From: CAIKLP01 sp965279595
Lineage (GTDB): Bacteria > Bacteroidota > Bacteroidia > Sphingobacteriales > Sphingobacteriaceae
Assembly (NCBI GenBank): GCA_965279595.1
Contig: OZ257246.1
Span: 1 to 64,000 of the forward strand
Direction of reading: 5' to 3'
Length of the DNA stretch: 64,000 bases
Positions 18,380-26,718 of this stretch are shown piece by piece (the stretch's first letter is position 1; every line of letters starts with the position of its first letter). The notes beneath the pieces were generated by a model, which searched no databases, had not been told where the DNA came from, and saw only the letters and a program-made list of their open reading frames with translations. The translations under genes were made by a program, and so were the position numbers.

Positions 18380-18939
18380 TAATTTTAAATTTTAAGTTTT
18401 AAATTTTGAATTTTAATTAAAAAAATGATGAATTAAGGTTGCTTTTGTGCTAATTACTACTTCATTGCCGCTCAATTCTGGGTTCTCAGTTCCAAAGTGA
18501 ATGTGGTAATGTGTTGATGTGGTAATGAGACCTTGTTGGCTACATTGCTTGAAATTGCCCAATTCAAAATTTTCAATTACTCAATTGACAATTAAAATTT
18601 AAAATTATTCGCTCCAACCTACCTCCCTACTACTATGTTAAACTGAGATTGATAAAAGCAGAAATGTGTTAATGTGTTAATGTGTTGATGAGATAATGTG
18701 TTAATTGGAAGATGGTGGTTAATTTGTACAAAACTGCCCAATTCATAATTTATAATTATTCAATTGACATTTAAAATTTAAAACTTAAAATTTAAAATCA
18801 TTTTGTTGAAGTCAAAAAGTTACTAGTTTGAATTTGCTATTAAGTGCATTATTGGTTACATCCTACAATTTTGCCCAATTCATAATTTATAATTATTCAA
18901 TTGACATTTAAAATTTAAAACTTAAAATTTAAAATTATT
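18380..18939. repeat. Intergenic cluster of AT-rich and octanucleotide repeats
   Basis: The 679 bases between the E1 gene and the crotonase contain no convincing gene. They hold one inverted copy (18380-18437) and three direct copies (18557-18609, 18735-18799, 18873-18937) of the dispersed AT-rich repeat. The last two copies are almost identical over about 60 bases: each begins GCCCAATTCATAATTTATAA and continues through CAATTGACATTTAAAATTT. Between them are two octanucleotide tracts of AATGTGTT type (18500-18531 and 18663-18702). Confidence 0.75.
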
Positions 18940-19011
18940 TGTATACAACACGAAATGATGTTTAAAAGTACAATGTTTCAAAACTTACAAAAGGATATAA
19001 ATTAGCAAGAT

Positions 19012-19773
19012 CTATTTCTTCTTAAACTGATTAATTGCATTCACTGTAAAGTCTGAAAGCACAAGTTTTCCGCTCATTTCAGCGCGTTCAATTAAAAGGG
19101 TATCCCAATTTTCTGTTCCTAACCATGCGGCTTGTTTAAGGAGTTGCATCGCTTCTGGATTGCTGTTTGCTAACTTAGTTGCTAATACTTGAACTGCTTC
19201 ATCTAAATCACTTATAGAGGTAAAAATTTCCGCATACAATCCTTTTTCTCTAGCCCAATTAGCTGTTTGCCATTCAGAAGCATTGATAGCTAATTGACAA
19301 AATGCTGAGGAACCAATTTTGCGTTCTACTGCAGGACCAACTACAAATGGACCAATACCTACAGCCAGTTCACTTAATTTCACTGATGAAGAATCTAAGG
19401 CCAAAGTATAATCAGCTGCTGAAGCTAAACCCACACCACCTCCTACTGCTTTACCTTGTACACGAGCAATCACAAATTTAGGTGCTTTACGCATCGCATT
19501 AATTACACTTGCAAAGCCTGAAAAAAATTGTTTACCAGTTGCTAAATCTTTAATGGAAATTAATTCATCAAAACTTGCTCCTGCACAAAAAGCTTTTTCA
19601 CCTTCACTTTGTAAAACAATAACGTTTACATTTTTATCAGCACCAGCAGTTTCAATTTCGTTGGCTAATTTTCTTAAAATCACACCTGGTAAGGAATTGC
19701 TTTGTGGGTGAAAAAATGTAATGGTTGCTATATGATTTTGTATAGTTGTTTTTACAAATGCTTGGTCTGCCAT
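19012..19773 (-). CDS. Enoyl-CoA hydratase/isomerase family protein (possible PaaF role)
   Basis: A 253-residue crotonase. The oxyanion-hole segments 'KAFCAGASFDEL' and 'VQGKAVGGGVGLASAADYT' are present. Of the two classical hydratase glutamates, the second is kept (Glu135 in SELAVGIG) but the first is Gly115 within GGGVGL, so it is not a textbook hydratase. The paa island next door otherwise lacks a PaaF (2,3-dehydroadipyl-CoA hydratase), making this the only local candidate for that step, but it lies beyond the paaZ terminator and the Crp-type regulator and has its own -7 element. Isomerase or methylglutaconyl-CoA-hydratase-like activity is equally possible. Confidence 0.82.
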   Translation of the reverse strand: MADQAFVKTTIQNHIATITFFHPQSNSLPGVILRKLANEIETAGADKNVNVIVLQSEGEKAFCAGASFDELISIKDLATGKQFFSGFASVINAMRKAPKFVIARVQGKAVGGGVGLASAADYTLALDSSSVKLSELAVGIGPFVVGPAVERKIGSSAFCQLAINASEWQTANWAREKGLYAEIFTSISDLDEAVQVLATKLANSNPEAMQLLKQAAWLGTENWDTLLIERAEMSGKLVLSDFTVNAINQFKKK

Positions 19774-19792
19774 AGTTTTTCAATTTATACTA

Positions 19793-19800
19793 CAAACATA
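19793..19800 (-). promoter_or_regulatory. Candidate -7 element of the crotonase gene
   Basis: On the minus strand TATGTTTG matches TAnnTTTG exactly, 19 bases upstream of the ATG at 19773. This suggests the crotonase is transcribed separately from the regulator gene. Confidence 0.45.
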
Positions 19801-19864
19801 AATAAAATGACCAATATCTTAAACCTTAAAAATGCAATGCTGGAAAGAGGTAGTGTTGAATAAA

Positions 19865-20458
19865 TCACCTAATTTTCTTCCTCACAATTTTCCCTTTAAT
19901 TCGACTGAAAGCCTCTGGTGATATGCCAATAAAGGAAGCCACCATGTATTGTGGTATTTCATTCACAACTTCTGGCCGGATGGTTAATAATTTCTCATAA
20001 CGTTCTTCTGGCGTATGGTTGAGAATTAAACCATTCATTTCAGAAACACTTTTTAATTGTTGTTCCGCCATTAACCTTCCGAACTTTTGAAATTGTGGAA
20101 TTTCATGATATAATGTTTGTAAATTTTCAAAGGAGATTACCCAAGTAGTGCAATTTTTCAAAGATTCTAAAATAATTTCTGATGGTAATTGATTGATAAA
20201 ACTGCTGAACTCCGAAAAGTAAGTATTTGGAAAATAAAATTGTTGGTGAACTTTACCCTTATCTAAAATTTGATACTGTGCAACTAAACCCTTATTCAAA
20301 AAATAAGCTTCTTTACACATTTCAGAATTTTCTTTAAGCTTTTCTCCTTTCTGGAAAGCTCTCCATTCAAAAGCTTGTAGAATTTTTTTCATTTCAGCCC
20401 CAGTTACTGAAACATGCTTTTTAATAAAATCTTTTAATTGTTGTTGTTGCCCAATCAT
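19865..20458 (-). CDS. Crp/Fnr-family transcriptional regulator
   Basis: A 197-residue protein with an N-terminal cyclic-nucleotide-binding-like beta-barrel ('RAFQKGEKLKENSEMCKEAY', 'FLNKGLVAQYQI') and a short C-terminal helix-turn-helix ending 'VASFIGISPEAFSRIKGKIV'. That arrangement is typical of the Bacteroidota Crp/Fnr subgroup. The canonical cAMP-contacting Arg-Ser pair is not visible, so the ligand is unknown. It lies directly downstream of the paa operon terminator and is the only regulator near it; no PaaX or TetR-type PaaR is present. A role in paa control is therefore an inference from position only. Confidence 0.85.
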   Translation of the reverse strand: MIGQQQQLKDFIKKHVSVTGAEMKKILQAFEWRAFQKGEKLKENSEMCKEAYFLNKGLVAQYQILDKGKVHQQFYFPNTYFSEFSSFINQLPSEIILESLKNCTTWVISFENLQTLYHEIPQFQKFGRLMAEQQLKSVSEMNGLILNHTPEERYEKLLTIRPEVVNEIPQYMVASFIGISPEAFSRIKGKIVRKKIR

Positions 20459-20754
20459 TAGTTTAGTTTAGGTTTTGAATAGAAAAAGTAAGAGTTCGTA
20501 TTGAACTGAAATAATAATTATACTAACAGGTTGGGGCTACCTTTTATGAGCGTTTCGATAAAGATATATACTTCTATGAAAGAAACTAATTTTTGTTTGA
20601 TCTTATTGTATTTCTTAATCTAAATCAATATTTTATTAATTTAAAAACAACTAAAATAACATGCTAAATAAAGAATTTTTTATTCTAACTGAAATTATCA
20701 TTAATAATTATAAAATGAGCTATTAAAAATTAATAAAATCCTTTCAAACAAAAA
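20459..20754. other. AT-rich gap without a gene
   Basis: This stretch upstream of the Crp-type regulator and downstream of paaZ is very AT-rich and holds no coding frame of note. It presumably contains the regulator promoter, but no exact TAnnTTTG box was found. Confidence 0.5.
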
Positions 20755-20772
20755 AAAGGCCCAAAGGCCTTT
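20755..20772 (-). terminator. Terminator of the paa operon
   Basis: A 7-base-pair stem (AAAGGCC with GGCCTTT) with a 4-base loop sits 21 bases after the paaZ stop. On the minus strand it is followed by a T7 tract, giving a standard rho-independent terminator for the paaA-to-paaZ transcript. Confidence 0.85.
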
Positions 20773-20793
20773 CAAATTCTAATCTAATTACTC

Positions 20794-22842
20794 TTATGCT
20801 TGATTTCGCTTTTTAACCATGGTCAAAATGGTAGCAATAGCAACAGTTTCACCAGTTTCATCATACACATCCACTAAAAACTTAACTATGCCTTTGGCAA
20901 TGTCTTGATCATCTTTTTTCTCTTGATCTATTTTTTCTCTGACAGTTAATTTAACGCCAATAGTCATACCAGGGTAAACAGGTTTGGTAAAACGACATTC
21001 ATCTAAACCATAGTTTAATAATACTGGACCTTTCTTTGCATCAACAAATAAACCAGCTGCAGCAGATAAAACAAAATAACCATGTGCAACTCTTCCTTCG
21101 AAAATTGTACCATCTAAAGAAGTTGCATCTGTATGTGCATAGAAATGATCCCAACTTACATTTGAAAAATTAACAATGTCGGCTTCTGTTACTGTTCTTT
21201 TTGCTGTGATTACTGTTTCTCCAATTTCAATATCTTCAAAATGTTTACGAAAAACATGAACATCTTTTTCAATTTGTTCAGAACCTATTTGATATTGATT
21301 AGTTATCGCAGTAAGGGTTGTAGGTGATCCTTGTATGGCAGTTCTTTGCATATAATGAAATACTCCTCTTTTGCCTCCCATTTCTTCTCCACCACCTGCT
21401 CTACCTGGACCACCGTGAGTTAGCAATGGCATTGGTGATCCATGTCCTGTACTTTCTTTAGCACAATCATTATTCAATACCAATATTCTTCCATGATGTG
21501 ATGCAGCACCTAATACAAAATCGCGAGCAATTTTATTATCTGCAGTTACAATTGAACAGACTAAGCTTCCTTTTCCCATTTTAGCTAAAGCAATTGCATC
21601 TTCTAAACGATCATAAGGTAACAGTGTACTCACTGGACCAAATGCTTCGATGTTGTGACAATCCGTATTCTCAAAAGGTTTATTATTTAAAAATAATATT
21701 GGCGACATGAAGGCACCTTTATTTTGATCAGCACCAGTTAACGCCACAGTATCAATATTTCCATAAACAATTTCTTGTGATTTTGCTAAAGCTGCTACTT
21801 TCGCTTTCACATCTTTCAATTGCTCCAAACCCGCCATCGCGCCCATTCTTACTCCTTCTACACTTGGGTCACCTATCACTGTTTTTGCTAATCTCTTTCC
21901 AATTTCTATTTGCACATCTTCTATTAAATCTTGAGGTACAATTATTCTTCTAACTGCTGTACATTTTTGTCCAGACTTAATAGTAATTTCTTTAGTAACT
22001 TCTTTTACAAAGATTTCAAATTCTGCAGTGCCTGGTTTAGCATCAATACCTAAAATACTTGCATTTAATGAATCGGCTTCCATATTAAATGGCACTGACT
22101 CAGCAATAATTTTTGGATGTGATTTTAATTTCATACCTGTGCTTGCAGAACCCGTAAACGTTACCACATCTTGTGATGTAACGAAATCTAAAATTCCATT
22201 GGCACTTCCACAAATCAATTGCAATGCACCTTCAGGCAAAATCTTACTTGCAATTATTTCTTTTGCAACTGCTTCTGTTAAAAACGAAGTAACTGTTGCT
22301 GGTTTTACAACTGCCGATACTCCAGCTAAAAAATTAACTGCGATTTTTTCTAACATTCCCCAAACTGGAAAATTATATGCATTGATATGAATGGCAACTC
22401 CTTCTTTTGGTACACAAATATGATGACCGTTAAAAGTTCCTGCTTTGGAAAGTTTTGCAATTTCTCCATCTACATAAAAGGACTCATCAGGAAATTGGCG
22501 GCGTAAACTTGCATAGGCAAAAAGATTTCCAATTCCACCTTCAATATCAATCCAACTATCAATTCTAGTAGCACCAGTTGCTGCACTTATTTTATAAAAA
22601 AACTCTTTCTTTTCAGTTAGATGAAAAGCTAATGCTTTCAGCATTCTTCCACGTTCATGAAAAGTCATTTTACGCAATGCTGGACTACCCACATTGCGTC
22701 CATAATTTAACATGCTATTAAAATCAATCCCTTCAGCGCTGGCTGAATAGATTGCTTCACCTGTAATGGAATTAAATAAATCAACTCCATTGCCTGAACC
22801 TGAAACCCACTCTCCTGCTATATAATTTTGTAATTTTTGCAT
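20794..22842 (-). CDS. paaZ: Oxepin-CoA hydrolase / 3-oxo-5,6-dehydrosuberyl-CoA semialdehyde dehydrogenase
   Basis: This bifunctional ring-opening enzyme of the phenylacetate pathway has 682 residues, practically the length of E. coli PaaZ. Residues 1-520 are an aldehyde dehydrogenase with catalytic Cys294 in 'SGQKCTAVRRI' and general base Glu255 in 'PFNMEADSLN'. Residues ~540-682 are a MaoC-like hot-dog hydratase with 'DHFYAHTDA' and 'GRVAHGYFVLSAAAGLF', which hydrolyses oxepin-CoA. Keeping both domains avoids release of the reactive semialdehyde. It is the last gene of the operon, 12 bases after the YciI-like gene, and is followed by the terminator. Confidence 0.95.
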   Translation of the reverse strand: MQKLQNYIAGEWVSGSGNGVDLFNSITGEAIYSASAEGIDFNSMLNYGRNVGSPALRKMTFHERGRMLKALAFHLTEKKEFFYKISAATGATRIDSWIDIEGGIGNLFAYASLRRQFPDESFYVDGEIAKLSKAGTFNGHHICVPKEGVAIHINAYNFPVWGMLEKIAVNFLAGVSAVVKPATVTSFLTEAVAKEIIASKILPEGALQLICGSANGILDFVTSQDVVTFTGSASTGMKLKSHPKIIAESVPFNMEADSLNASILGIDAKPGTAEFEIFVKEVTKEITIKSGQKCTAVRRIIVPQDLIEDVQIEIGKRLAKTVIGDPSVEGVRMGAMAGLEQLKDVKAKVAALAKSQEIVYGNIDTVALTGADQNKGAFMSPILFLNNKPFENTDCHNIEAFGPVSTLLPYDRLEDAIALAKMGKGSLVCSIVTADNKIARDFVLGAASHHGRILVLNNDCAKESTGHGSPMPLLTHGGPGRAGGGEEMGGKRGVFHYMQRTAIQGSPTTLTAITNQYQIGSEQIEKDVHVFRKHFEDIEIGETVITAKRTVTEADIVNFSNVSWDHFYAHTDATSLDGTIFEGRVAHGYFVLSAAAGLFVDAKKGPVLLNYGLDECRFTKPVYPGMTIGVKLTVREKIDQEKKDDQDIAKGIVKFLVDVYDETGETVAIATILTMVKKRNQA

Positions 22843-22854
22843 ACGGTTTAAAAT

Positions 22855-23274
22855 TTATTTTGGTAAAGTTGTTCCTGCTTTGGTCAACCATTTATGATAT
22901 TCAGGAATTAAACGACCAGCAATAATCGCTGGGTCTTGATTCACTTGATCCTTTATTTGATCAGCATTATCCACATTAAAAATTAAAATTCCTTTGATAT
23001 CTCCTTCATCTAAAAATGGACCTGCAGAAACAAGAAATCCTTCCTCAGCCATTTGCCTCAAATGATTTAAATGTCCCTCTTGAATTTTTGCAGCTTCTTC
23101 TTTTGACTGTTTTCTATTTGGACCAGCTTTCAAGAAAACCATTACATAAGTTTTCATATCTCCATCTTGATCCATTTTCGGACTAGGTGCTTGTGGTTGC
23201 AATTTTGATTGCGCCATTAAATTAATTGTTGAAAAAATCAACAGCACTATTAGTATTTGAATTTTATTTTTCAT
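22855..23274 (-). CDS. Exported YciI-like protein
   Basis: A 139-residue protein from the start at 23274, which opens with a clear signal peptide (MKNKIQILIVLLIFSTINLM, then AQ). An in-frame ATG at 23355 would bury that signal and overlap paaY, so it was rejected. The mature part is a YCII-related dimeric alpha/beta-barrel domain: 'EGFLVSAGPFLDEGDIKGIL' then 'VNQDPAIIAGRLIPEYHKWL'. This small fold resembles muconolactone isomerase-like enzymes. Its place between paaY and paaZ, one base from paaY, implies co-expression with phenylacetate catabolism, but export of the product is unexpected for a cytoplasmic pathway. Function unknown. Confidence 0.8.
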   Translation of the reverse strand: MKNKIQILIVLLIFSTINLMAQSKLQPQAPSPKMDQDGDMKTYVMVFLKAGPNRKQSKEEAAKIQEGHLNHLRQMAEEGFLVSAGPFLDEGDIKGILIFNVDNADQIKDQVNQDPAIIAGRLIPEYHKWLTKAGTTLPK

Positions 23275-23275
23275 T

Positions 23276-23869
23276 TTATTTTTTTGTTGTTTTCCAAGTT
23301 TGATAAATTGATTGTTGATTTGGTCTATTCTCTTCTTCCTTACGTAGTGGTTCACATACTTTTAAACTTGCCATACAATCAGCAGGAAGTTGTTGATACA
23401 ATTCTGTTCCTTTTGTTTTCCACTCTAACATTTGGTCACTCACCTCTTTCACTATTTTTGCTGGATTACCAACAATTACTTTTCTGTTTTCTACAATAGT
23501 TTCAGCACCTATAAAAGTTAGTGCGCCAACAATACATTCATCACCAATCACTACATCATCCATAATCACAGCATTCATTCCTACTAAAGTATTGCGACCA
23601 ATGGTTGCTCCATGAATAATTGCTCCATGCCCAATGTGTGCTGATTCTTTTAACAAAACAGTAGTTCCAGGAAACATATGAATAGTGCAATTTTCTTGCA
23701 CATTGCATCCATCTTCAATAATTATTTTCCCCCAGTCTCCTCTTATTGCTGCACCTGGACCAACATAAACATTTTTGCCAATGATTACATTTCCAGTAAC
23801 GGCAGCTTGTGGATGAACGAATGAACTTTCATCAATAACAGGAATATAACCATTGAATTCGTAAATCAT
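23276..23869 (-). CDS. paaY: Hexapeptide-repeat thioesterase PaaY
   Basis: A left-handed beta-helix (gamma-carbonic-anhydrase-like) protein of 197 residues, matching PaaY of E. coli in length. The N-terminus 'YEFNGYIPVIDESSFVHPQA' is followed by hexapeptide turns ('GNVIIGKNVYVGPGAAIRGD', 'AHIGHGAIIHGATIGRNTLV') with the three metal-binding His spread as in the family. PaaY acts as a thioesterase that relieves CoA-ester inhibition of the pathway. The C-terminal ~25 residues are low complexity. It is located between paaJ and the YciI-like gene. Confidence 0.93.
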   Translation of the reverse strand: MIYEFNGYIPVIDESSFVHPQAAVTGNVIIGKNVYVGPGAAIRGDWGKIIIEDGCNVQENCTIHMFPGTTVLLKESAHIGHGAIIHGATIGRNTLVGMNAVIMDDVVIGDECIVGALTFIGAETIVENRKVIVGNPAKIVKEVSDQMLEWKTKGTELYQQLPADCMASLKVCEPLRKEEENRPNQQSIYQTWKTTKK

Positions 23870-23888
23870 TTTCTATAGATAAATATCA

Positions 23889-25094
23889 TTAACACTTTTC
23901 TATGATAATCGCAAAACCTTGACCGACGCCAATACACATGGTAACCAAAGCATACTTTTTATTTTGTTCATGCAACTCAATTGCTGCTGAATTTAAAATT
24001 CTTGCACCCGACATTCCCAACGGATGGCCCAATGCAATTGCTCCTCCATTTGGATTGATACGTGGATCATTATCTGCCAAACCCCAAGCTCGAATGCATG
24101 CTAAGCTTTGTGCAGCAAAGGCTTCATTCAATTCAATGATATCTATATCATTCATTGTCAAGCCTGCTTTTTTCAATGCAATATTGGAAGCTTCCACTGG
24201 ACCAATGCCCATGATGCGTGGTTCCACTCCAATAACTGCGGAAGAAATGATTTTTGCTTTTGCTTTTAAATTATATTTTTTCAATCCTGCTTCAGAAGCT
24301 AATAAAATAGCAGCTGCTCCATCATTTAAACCTGAAGCATTACCAGCTGTAACTGTACCATCTTTTCTAAATGCTGGACGAAGTTTTGCTAATATTTCTA
24401 AGGTGGTTGTTGGCTTAATAAATTCATCCTCTTCAAAGATTATTGGATCACCTTTTTTCTTTGGAATATTTACTGCAACAATTTCTTTTTTAAATCTTCC
24501 ATTGGCTCTTGCCTTTGCAGCTTTAAGTTGAGAGTTCATTGCAAATAAATCTTGATCTTCTCTGGATATGTTATGTATGTCTGCTAAATTTTCAGCTGTT
24601 TCACCCATGGCATCAACTCCATATAATTCTTTCATTAATGGATTGATAAAGCGCCAGCCAAAACTACTATCATGCATTTCTACATCTTTACCAAATGGTG
24701 TTGAAGATTTAGATAAAATAAAAGGAGCGCGTGTCATGTGTTCCATTCCTGCAGCAATCATTAAATCAGCATCACCAACCATTATTGTTCTTGCAGCATC
24801 CATGGCAGCTGACAAGCCAGAAGCGCAGAGACGATTTACTGTAACACCAGGAACTGTTTGTGGTAAGCCAGCTAATAATAAAGCCATTCTAGCCACATTG
24901 CGATTATCTTCCCCTGCTTGATTTGCGCAACCCATTATTACATCGGTAATATCCGCTGCATTGATAGAATTATTTCTTACAATTAATTCTTTTAAAACAA
25001 TAGCAGCTAAATCATCTGCACGTACTGATGAAAGTGATCCACCGAAACTTGCAATTGGAGTTCTAATTCCGTCAACTATATAAGCGTTATTCAT
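23889..25094 (-). CDS. paaJ: 3-oxoadipyl-CoA/3-oxo-5,6-dehydrosuberyl-CoA thiolase
   Basis: A 401-residue thiolase, the exact length of E. coli PaaJ. It carries out two CoA-dependent cleavages in the pathway, releasing acetyl-CoA and finally succinyl-CoA. Nucleophile Cys90 is in 'VNRLCASGLSAAMDA'. 'ELNEAFAAQSLA', 'NPNGGAIALGHPLGMSGARI' and the second active Cys in 'MCIGVGQGFAIIIE' complete the site. The surrounding paa genes make the PaaJ/PcaF assignment strong over a general fatty-acid thiolase. Confidence 0.93.
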   Translation of the reverse strand: MNNAYIVDGIRTPIASFGGSLSSVRADDLAAIVLKELIVRNNSINAADITDVIMGCANQAGEDNRNVARMALLLAGLPQTVPGVTVNRLCASGLSAAMDAARTIMVGDADLMIAAGMEHMTRAPFILSKSSTPFGKDVEMHDSSFGWRFINPLMKELYGVDAMGETAENLADIHNISREDQDLFAMNSQLKAAKARANGRFKKEIVAVNIPKKKGDPIIFEEDEFIKPTTTLEILAKLRPAFRKDGTVTAGNASGLNDGAAAILLASEAGLKKYNLKAKAKIISSAVIGVEPRIMGIGPVEASNIALKKAGLTMNDIDIIELNEAFAAQSLACIRAWGLADNDPRINPNGGAIALGHPLGMSGARILNSAAIELHEQNKKYALVTMCIGVGQGFAIIIEKC

Positions 25095-25108
25095 TTTCTT
25101 TTATTTAA

Positions 25109-25525
25109 TTACCACTCTTTACTTGTTCTGTAAACTGTTCCTTTAAATAGGGCTACTTTAATTTTATCTTGATTAAAAACTTCAATATCATAAACCGCTA
25201 TTTTATTTGAAATACTTTTTTCAATGGCAATTGCAGTTAAAGTATCACCGCTTTTTACAGGATGAATATGTGATATGGAAGTTTCAATAGACATACTCAA
25301 ACGTCCGTGCGCATTGGATGCAAAGGCCAGTGCGCTATCTGCTAATGAATAAGTTATTCCACCATGAGTAACTTCAAATCCGTTAGTCATCTCCGCACGC
25401 ACTAACATTCTTACAGTTGAAAACCCTGCTCCTTTTTCAAGTACTTCAATACCTAACCATTGGCTGAAGGCATCTGTTTTCATCATGCGATCAACAATTT
25501 CAGCAGCTTTATTTTGATTACTCAT
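25109..25525 (-). CDS. paaI: Hydroxyphenylacetyl-CoA thioesterase PaaI
   Basis: A hot-dog-fold thioesterase of 138 residues, close to E. coli PaaI (140). The active-site helix 'FEVTHGGITYSLADSALAFA' includes His54, Gly and the catalytic Asp63. 'SIETSISHIHPVKSGDTLTA' forms the following strands. PaaI hydrolyses dead-end ring-hydroxylated CoA esters and thereby rescues CoA. It lies 14 bases from paaJ and 8 bases from paaH. Confidence 0.93.
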   Translation of the reverse strand: MSNQNKAAEIVDRMMKTDAFSQWLGIEVLEKGAGFSTVRMLVRAEMTNGFEVTHGGITYSLADSALAFASNAHGRLSMSIETSISHIHPVKSGDTLTAIAIEKSISNKIAVYDIEVFNQDKIKVALFKGTVYRTSKEW

Positions 25526-25533
25526 TCAAATAA

Positions 25534-26697
25534 TTAATTATAAAAATGTTGATTCAATCGAACCATTTTTTTCAATAAAACACTTGGTCTATAACGATCC
25601 TCTTGGTATTCCAAAGCAAGCTCTTCTAAATTTTCTAAAATGCTTCCTAATCCTAATTCATCCGCCCAAGCTAATAACCCTTTTGGATAATTTACTCCTT
25701 TGATCATTGCTAATTCAATATCATCTTTTGAAGCAATATTTAAATACAAAGCATCAATTGCTTCGTTAATTAACATTGAAATAATTCGACTAAAAATATA
25801 TTCTCCTAAAGTATGGTCTTCATTGGCTTTGGGAGCAATTGCATTTGTTGAATAATCATAAAAACCAATACCTGATTTTCTTCCAAACCTATTCGCTTCA
25901 AATAATCTTTTCTGACTTAAAGATGGTTTATACCGATCATCAAAAAATAATTGAGTCCAAACGGTTTCAGTAACTCTATAGTTAACGTCATGACCAATAA
26001 AATCCATTAGTTCGAATGGGCCCATTTTAAATCCACCGAATTGTTTCATTGCCCAATCAATTGTTGCAATATCTGCAATACCTTCTTCCAAAATACGAAT
26101 AGCCTCACCATAAAATGGACGTGCAATTCTATTCACAATAAAGCCTGGTGTATCTTTACAAATAACCGATTGTTTTTTCCAAGAATCAATACAATTCTTA
26201 GCAGCAACAAGTGTTTCAGCGGATGTTTGAATGGCTGGAATTATTTCTACCAATGGTAAAATTGTTGCTGGATTGAAAAAATGAATACCAATAACTCTTG
26301 AAGAATTATTACAAGCAGCCGCTATAGAGCTGATAGATAAAGAAGAAGTATTACTTGCTAAAATACAATCAGCACTCACTACTTTTTCTAACTCTTCAAA
26401 CACTTGTTTTTTAATATTGATATCTTCTACAATTGCTTCAATAATTAAATTACATGCTGATAAATTATGAAGAGAAGATTGAAATATAATTTTATTGAGT
26501 ATATCATCAGCAGATTTTTTACTGCACTTCCCTTTACTTACTAGCTTATTTAAAGATTCTATGAGATTTTCTTTAGCAACATTTACTGCAACTGGATTGG
26601 CATCATAAACATGCACTTCACATCCAGCTGTAGCAGCCACTTGTGCTATACCTGTGCCCATTGCACCTGAACCAATTATACCAACAATTTTTATCAT
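25534..26697 (-). CDS. paaH: 3-hydroxyadipyl-CoA dehydrogenase
   Basis: A 3-hydroxyacyl-CoA dehydrogenase of 387 residues. The NAD-binding loop GSGAMGTGIAQ is at residues 9-19, 'ASNTSSLSISSIA' and 'VIGIHFFNPATILPLVEIIP' contain the Ser and His of the active site, and 'IARPFYGEAIRILEEGIADI' begins the C-terminal domain. A second, shorter C-terminal repeat ('EAIDALYLNIASKDDIELAM') ends the protein. It is ~90 residues shorter than E. coli PaaH, the usual size in Bacteroidota. It oxidises 3-hydroxyadipyl-CoA to 3-oxoadipyl-CoA for PaaJ. Confidence 0.92.
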   Translation of the reverse strand: MIKIVGIIGSGAMGTGIAQVAATAGCEVHVYDANPVAVNVAKENLIESLNKLVSKGKCSKKSADDILNKIIFQSSLHNLSACNLIIEAIVEDINIKKQVFEELEKVVSADCILASNTSSLSISSIAAACNNSSRVIGIHFFNPATILPLVEIIPAIQTSAETLVAAKNCIDSWKKQSVICKDTPGFIVNRIARPFYGEAIRILEEGIADIATIDWAMKQFGGFKMGPFELMDFIGHDVNYRVTETVWTQLFFDDRYKPSLSQKRLFEANRFGRKSGIGFYDYSTNAIAPKANEDHTLGEYIFSRIISMLINEAIDALYLNIASKDDIELAMIKGVNYPKGLLAWADELGLGSILENLEELALEYQEDRYRPSVLLKKMVRLNQHFYN

Positions 26698-26718
26698 AAT
26701 TATTTCAATAGGTTCAAA

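Noticed and set aside
18333..19011. A possible small RNA or tRNA in the largest gene-free gap
   Set aside because: No cloverleaf or stable GC-containing structure was seen; the region is explained by AT-rich and octanucleotide repeats.
23275..23355. Longer YciI-like start at 23355
   Set aside because: It would overlap paaY by about 80 bases and place a charged extension before a canonical signal peptide.
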